A stretch of DNA of 64,000 nucleotides from NCBI GenBank assembly GCA_910580075.1, contig CAJTVR010000007.1, forward strand, positions 1 to 64,000, given 5' to 3'. The notes under the pieces were generated by a model. It did not search any database. It had not been told where the DNA came from and saw only the letters and a list, made by a program, of their open reading frames with translations. Positions 59,840 to 64,000 of the stretch are shown in pieces. Source of the DNA: an uncultured Eubacterium sp. GTDB lineage: Bacteria; Bacillota; Clostridia; Lachnospirales; Lachnospiraceae. The translations under genes and the position numbers were made by a program. Each line of letters begins with the position of its first letter. Positions within the stretch are counted from its first letter, which is position 1.

Positions 59840-59937
59840 CGGCGTCCGGTTAATCCATAGGTTCCTCCGCCCGGCATCCGGTTAATCTATAGCTTATCCG
59901 GAGCGCCGCTTATGACAGCATAAATAGCAGATTTATT

Positions 59938-60930
59938 TCACTTCGCCTTCCCGGCAGACTCTCTTACCACCAGCTCTGCCCGCAGCAGAAGCGAGCTGAT
60001 AAACGTCTGGTTTAAAAGGCTTGCGAGTGCATAATATCCGCATCTTCCGAGTGCATTCCTGTTCTGGCGGATGGTGGTAAGAGGCGGCTGGGTGAATGCG
60101 CTGATGGCAGCATCGTCAAATCCGATAATACTGATATCTTCCGGCACTCTGTATCCGCATTCCACACAGTGCAGCATAACAGAATTAGCCAGGTGGTCGT
60201 GTTCGCACAGAATAGCCGTAGCCTGGTGCGCAAGCAGTACCGGAAGAAATTTCTGGGTGCATTCCGAAACAAAATAAGAATGTCCGGTCAGTGTTTCGTC
60301 TGTATCCAGACCGTGCTGTGCCATGGCATGCAGATATGCCTGATAACGTTCTCTGCTGATAAAGGAATTCATGTCCCCGCCCAGATATCCGATCCGTGTA
60401 TGTCCGAGCTCTTTCAGATAAGATACAGCCATTTTAAATCCTTCCGTGTTGTTTACCCCGACATAAGAAACAAGGGGGTTGTCCTGGATGTAATTATCAT
60501 AAAGGACAGCAGGTGTTTTGGATGTCTTAAGGTCTTCCATCCATGGATCTAAAAGGGAAAGCCCGAGAATAAAAGCGCCCTCATAGTGGCTGCTCAGCAT
60601 AAAAACATCATAAGATATTTCTGCCTGCATTTCTTTTGTAATGGCAACAGCTTCCGTTTGCCAGCCTGCGGGAACTGCCATCTGTTCAAAACCAAGTACC
60701 AGGTCGTGTCCGAATCCGGAAGGACTTTTATAATCCATGTTTTCAACCAGGATACAGAGTTTTCTGGGACTGTTTTTTTTGTTTCGGTTTTTTTCGTAAC
60801 CGATTTCGACTGCGGTTTCCAGAACTTTTTTGCGAAGCGATTCGCTGATGTCATCCGCGTTATTCATTGCCTTAGACACAGTGCTTTTCGCGACTCCCAG
60901 CCTGACTGCGATATCATTAATCGTTGGCAT
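59938..60930 (-). CDS. LacI-family regulator of the ABC transporter
   Basis: 330 residues. Helix-turn-helix TINDIAVRLGVAKSTVSKAMNNADDISESLRKKVLETAVEIGYEK, then a sensor domain (GFGHDLVLGFEQMAV, ...ISIIGFDDAAISAFTQPPLTTIRQN). AGGAGGG precedes the ATG at 60930. It is divergent from a malto-oligosaccharide-type ABC transporter, which makes it a MalR-like regulator by position. The ligand is not visible. Confidence 0.9.
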   Translation of the reverse strand: MPTINDIAVRLGVAKSTVSKAMNNADDISESLRKKVLETAVEIGYEKNRNKKNSPRKLCILVENMDYKSPSGFGHDLVLGFEQMAVPAGWQTEAVAITKEMQAEISYDVFMLSSHYEGAFILGLSLLDPWMEDLKTSKTPAVLYDNYIQDNPLVSYVGVNNTEGFKMAVSYLKELGHTRIGYLGGDMNSFISRERYQAYLHAMAQHGLDTDETLTGHSYFVSECTQKFLPVLLAHQATAILCEHDHLANSVMLHCVECGYRVPEDISIIGFDDAAISAFTQPPLTTIRQNRNALGRCGYYALASLLNQTFISSLLLRAELVVRESAGKAK

Positions 60931-61091
60931 AAAAAATCCCTCCTGTATATTATGATTGTTATTATACAGAAGGAAACTGAAAAAAGCAATACTGCACAGA
61001 AATTTCAGCGGAAAAACGGAAAATTTAGCAATGTTTCGTGTAAGTGACAGAAGGATATTAAGAAAAAGTGAAATTTTTATGAAAATTCTTA

Positions 61092-61145
61092 TTTACAAAC
61101 AGAAAAAATGGTGGTATTATAACTTCAACGAAACTAAACGAAACA
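61092..61145 (+). promoter_or_regulatory. ABC transporter promoter with AACGAAAC repeats
   Basis: TTTACA (61092-61097) and TATTAT (61115-61120) are 17 bases apart. Just downstream, AACGAAAC occurs twice in tandem (about 61127-61144), placed to block transcription if bound. It is the likely operator region for the divergent LacI protein. Confidence 0.6.
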
Positions 61146-61171
61146 AATTTTACAAGGAGGACAGAGAAAGC

Positions 61172-62424
61172 ATGAAAAAAGCAATGAAAAAAGTTATGAA
61201 AAGACGCCTGGCACTTCTTTTGGCAGTGCTTACAGGAATGCTGGCCCTAAGCGGCTGCGGGCGCTCTGAATCGGGCGGGGGGGGTATGAGCGGATGCGCC
61301 TTATGGTGTGGGCTCCTTCCGGCGACCAGTCAAAAGACAAAGGAGAGTGGCTGCAGACGTGCTGCAGGGAATTTGCAAAACAGCATCCGGAATATGATAT
61401 TGAGTTTGTATACGGCGTAGCGGATGAGGCTACATCAGCTGATTCGGTCGCACAGGATGCAGAAGCGAGCGCGGATGTTTTTATGTATGCCAATGACCAT
61501 ATAACAACACTTAGGAATGCTAAGGCGGCTGCAAAGTTTGGCGGAATTTATGAGGAAGAAATTTTACAGACCAATTCTGAAGCAGTGGCAGATTCGGTGA
61601 GCATGGACGGATATGTTTACGGGGTGCCGTTTACGACCAATACATGGTTTATGTACTATGACAAGCGGGTATTCAGCGAAGAAGATGTCAAAAATCTGGA
61701 CCGGATGTTGGAAAAAGGCGTAGTGTCGTTTCCGTTTACCAATTCCTGGTATCTTCCGGCATTTTATATCGGCAACGGCTGCACGCTGTTTGAAGACGGA
61801 ACAAAGGAAGAGGCCGGGGTTGATTTCGGAGGAGAGAAGGCTCTGGAAGTAACTAATTACCTGATTGACTTAATGGAAAACCCGAACTTTGTAGTAGACG
61901 CCGACGGTTCAGGCATTGCGGGCATGCGTGACGGCAGTGTCAGCGCTATGTTCAGCGGTTCGTGGGAAGCGTCGAACCTGCAGGAGATTCTGGGGGAAAA
62001 TATGGGTGTGACATCGCTTCCGACATATACGCTTAATGGAGAAGAAAAGCAGATGTATTCCTATGCCGGCTCGAAAGTCATAGGGGTCAATGCAAAATCA
62101 AAACATATGGTGGCATCAATCCAGCTGGCAATTTACCTTGGCTCGGCAGAAGCACAGAGACTGCGTTATGAGCTGGAAACAGTTGTGCCATGTAATATCC
62201 AGCTGTTAAATGAAGCTGATATTGCTTCGGATGAACTGGTAAATGCCCAGAATGATACGTTCAACAATACATCGATTCTGCAGCCGACGGTCGGAAGGAT
62301 GTCAAACTGCTGGACTCCGGTGGAAAATATGGGCAAAGGAATCCGGAACAAGACGATTACACATGAAAATGCAGCGGAACAGACCGAGGCAATGAACGAT
62401 GCCATGAACAGCGACGGCATTTAA
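61172..62424 (+). pseudogene. Sugar-binding lipoprotein of ABC transporter, frameshifted at G8
   Basis: The ATG at 61172 (behind AAGGAGG) gives a basic start, a hydrophobic core and a lipobox LALSGCG. At a run of eight G (61277-61284) the frame turns to SGCALWCGLL and ends at 61420. The mature domain continues in another frame as MRLMVWAPSGDQSKDKGEW..., with ADVFMYANDHITTL, DGYVYGVPFTTNTWFMYYDKRVF and MFSGSWEA, the MalE-like maltodextrin-binding type, to 62424. Nine G would restore one frame. It may be phase variation or an assembly indel. Confidence 0.8.
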
Positions 62425-62444
62425 AGGAAGGAGGAGATGAATCA

Positions 62445-63822
62445 ATGGAACTGAAAAAAAGAGTGAATGAATTTCCGACTCCTTATACGGCAATGGCAGC
62501 CATTAGAGAAGGAGGAATGGAAACCAGACTTTCCATGCTGGTTATGGGGCTGGGCAATATCGTACATAAACAGGCAGTAAAAGGAGCGCTGTTTCTGGCA
62601 GCTGAGATTTTATATGCTGTATTTATGATCACGAACGGCTTTCACTGCCTGGCAATGCTCCCTTCTCTGGGAAGTGTGGAACAGGAAGAAGTCTGGAATG
62701 AGGCTCTGCAGATTTATGAATACACGCAGGGTGATAATTCCGTGCTGATTCTTTTGTATGGCGTGGCAGAAATTCTGCTCAGCGTGCTGATGTTCTTCCT
62801 GTGGCGGGAAACGTTAAAGAGCGCTTATCAGGCGGAATGTCTGGACAGGGAAGGAAAGCATGTAAATACGTTCCGGGAAGATCTAAAAACGTTTCTGCAT
62901 GAAAATGTCCAGAAACTGCTGATGACTCCTCCGCTCGTGTTTATATTCGGCCTGACAGTTCTGCCGCTTGTGTTTATGATCTGCATGGCTTTTACGAATT
63001 ACAGCAAAATAGATAATCACCTGGTGCTGTTTGACTGGGTAGGGCTTGAAAATTTCCGTACATTATTTGATTCCAGCAGTATTCTGGGCAGTACGTTCTG
63101 GTCGGTGCTGGGCTGGACCGTGATCTGGGCGTTTTTTGCAACATTCAGTAATTATATTTTTGGAATGATACTGGCAATGGTGATCAACCGTCCGGGTACA
63201 AAAGGCAAATCATTCTGGAGATTCTGCTTTGTATTATCGTGTGCAGTTCCGTCCTTCGTATCGCTGCTGATTATGCGTACGATGCTGCAGCCGGATGGAG
63301 CCGTAAATGTGCTGCTGCGCAGTATGGGCTGGATTGCCTCAGACAGTTCGCTTCCGTTTTTTACAGACCCGCTCTGGTCAAAAGTGACGATTATCGTTAT
63401 CAATATCTGGGTCGGTGTTCCGTATACACATGCTTCAGTTAATAGGTGTGTTACAGAACATCCCGGGAGAACTGTATGAAGCGGCAAAAATAGACGGTGC
63501 GAATACGATACAGATTTTTTCAAAAATCACACTGCCATATATGCTTTATATCACAACACCTTATTTAATTGCAACATTTACAGGAAACGTGAACAACTTT
63601 AACATTATTTACCTGCTCTCAGGCGGCGACCCTGTAACAAATCTGGCCTCTACAGCCGGAAGCACAGACCTGCTCGTGACATGGCTATACAAGCTGACCA
63701 TTGATAAACAGTATTATAATATCGGTGCAGTTATCGGTATCCTGACCTTTATTATTCTGGCAGCTGTATCCCTGCTTGCATACCGCAACAGCAAGTCTTA
63801 TAAAGAGGAAGGAGGATTTTAA
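62445..63822 (+). pseudogene. ABC permease (MalF type) with one-base frameshift
   Basis: It starts MELKKRVNEFPTPYTAM and has a long N-terminal part (MLVMGLGNIVHKQAVKGALFLAAEILYAVF) like the maltodextrin permeases of Firmicutes, then several transmembrane helices. At 63421-63432 the frame leaves the family after NIWVGVPYT. The next frame continues MLQLIGVLQNIPGELYEAAKIDGA (the EAA loop that contacts the ATPase) to 63822. One extra base in TACACATG explains it. Whole, the protein would be about 458 residues. Confidence 0.85.
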
Positions 63823-63823
63823 A

Positions 63824-64000
63824 ATGTCAGAATCTAAAATGCAGTCTGCATCGCAGAAAAAATTTATTACCAATACAGTCGTCCATATCATTCTGGCAGT
63901 TTTGGCGGTGATCTGGGTATTCCCGATTTTCTGGGTGGTGCTGACCAGCTTCCGGGCAGAAAAGGGTTCCTATGTATCTTCGTTTTTTCCAAAGGGTTAC
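63824..64000 (+). CDS. ABC permease (MalG type), 5' part
   Basis: The ATG at 63824 follows GGAGGATTTTAAA directly after the MalF-type gene. It begins MSESKMQSASQKKFITN, with the first transmembrane helix VVHIILAVLAVIWVFPIFWVVLTSFRAEKGSY, the usual start of MalG-type permeases. The gene runs past the window end at about residue 59. No ATP-binding subunit is seen; such operons often share MsmX. Confidence 0.9.
   Translation, partial: MSESKMQSASQKKFITNTVVHIILAVLAVIWVFPIFWVVLTSFRAEKGSYVSSFFPKGY

Overview
The window looks like chromosome of an anaerobic gut Clostridium of the Lachnospiraceae type (Blautia or Ruminococcus gnavus-like; a family-level inference). The signs are a dgt-dnaG-rpoD-trmK-Nif3 block, a DUF5685/J-domain block, a SpoVB-like flippase, a MetH without activation domain, an ECF-type B12 uptake pair, Rpn-family nuclease remnants and LacI-controlled sugar operons. 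Codon use is moderate in GC, with strong AAGGAGG-type ribosome binding sites.

Layout. 1-5.2 kb is a decayed mobile island: small accessory genes (two DUF6809-like, one ribbon-helix-helix repressor with its operator), a protein with an RNA-polymerase-alpha-CTD-like motif, an IS3-family element with a premature stop in orfB, and the 5' stump of a tyrosine recombinase, ending beside a tRNA-Leu gene. 5.3-5.7 kb holds two divergent tRNA-Leu genes. 5.9-16.1 kb is core genome: a GT-C membrane glycosyltransferase, then dgt, dnaG, rpoD, trmK, a Nif3-like gene, a nucleoside kinase and RNase P RNA (opposite strand). 16.1-19.6 kb carries an unusual two-gene unit, a RelE-like/SF1-helicase fusion and a coiled-coil partner, behind a duplicated leader. 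20-22 kb is a zinc-ribbon membrane protein, a DUF5685 protein and a J-domain protein. 22-32.7 kb has MarR/MATE, a frameshifted Rpn nuclease, a GH36-like glycosidase, a SpoVB-like flippase, a cysteine desulfurase and metH.

32.7-35.1 kb has a small protein behind a structured leader, then a cobalamin riboswitch driving a DUF4430 lipoprotein and an ECF S component, then a third tRNA-Leu. 35.7-42.7 kb has recQ, an AAA-ATPase/nuclease, an unknown protein, an Ig-like secreted protein and a nitrilase-family enzyme. 43.0-45.0 kb is a graveyard (retropepsin-like and Rpn remnants, a higher-order tandem array, a dispersed repeat). 45.1-49.1 kb is purC-purF-purB. 49.3-52.7 kb is a flavin reductase, an unknown protein and topB. 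53.2-59.6 kb is a LacI-controlled operon: FucI/AraA-fold isomerase, two-subunit transketolase and FGGY kinase. 59.9-64 kb is a second LacI regulator and a malto-oligosaccharide-type ABC transporter that is frameshifted twice and runs off the window.

Patterns that a gene list misses: a dispersed repeat family with ends near CCGGACGCC(A/G)GG, present as two ~300 bp copies in opposite orientation and several short hairpin versions; several tandem duplications in leaders (before the helicase, before metH, at the purF 3' end); and gene breaks at homopolymers (A8, G9, G8), which are either phase-variable tracts or assembly errors. The best candidates for undescribed biology are the RelE-helicase/coiled-coil unit, the dispersed repeat family, and the structured leader with its 61-residue protein.
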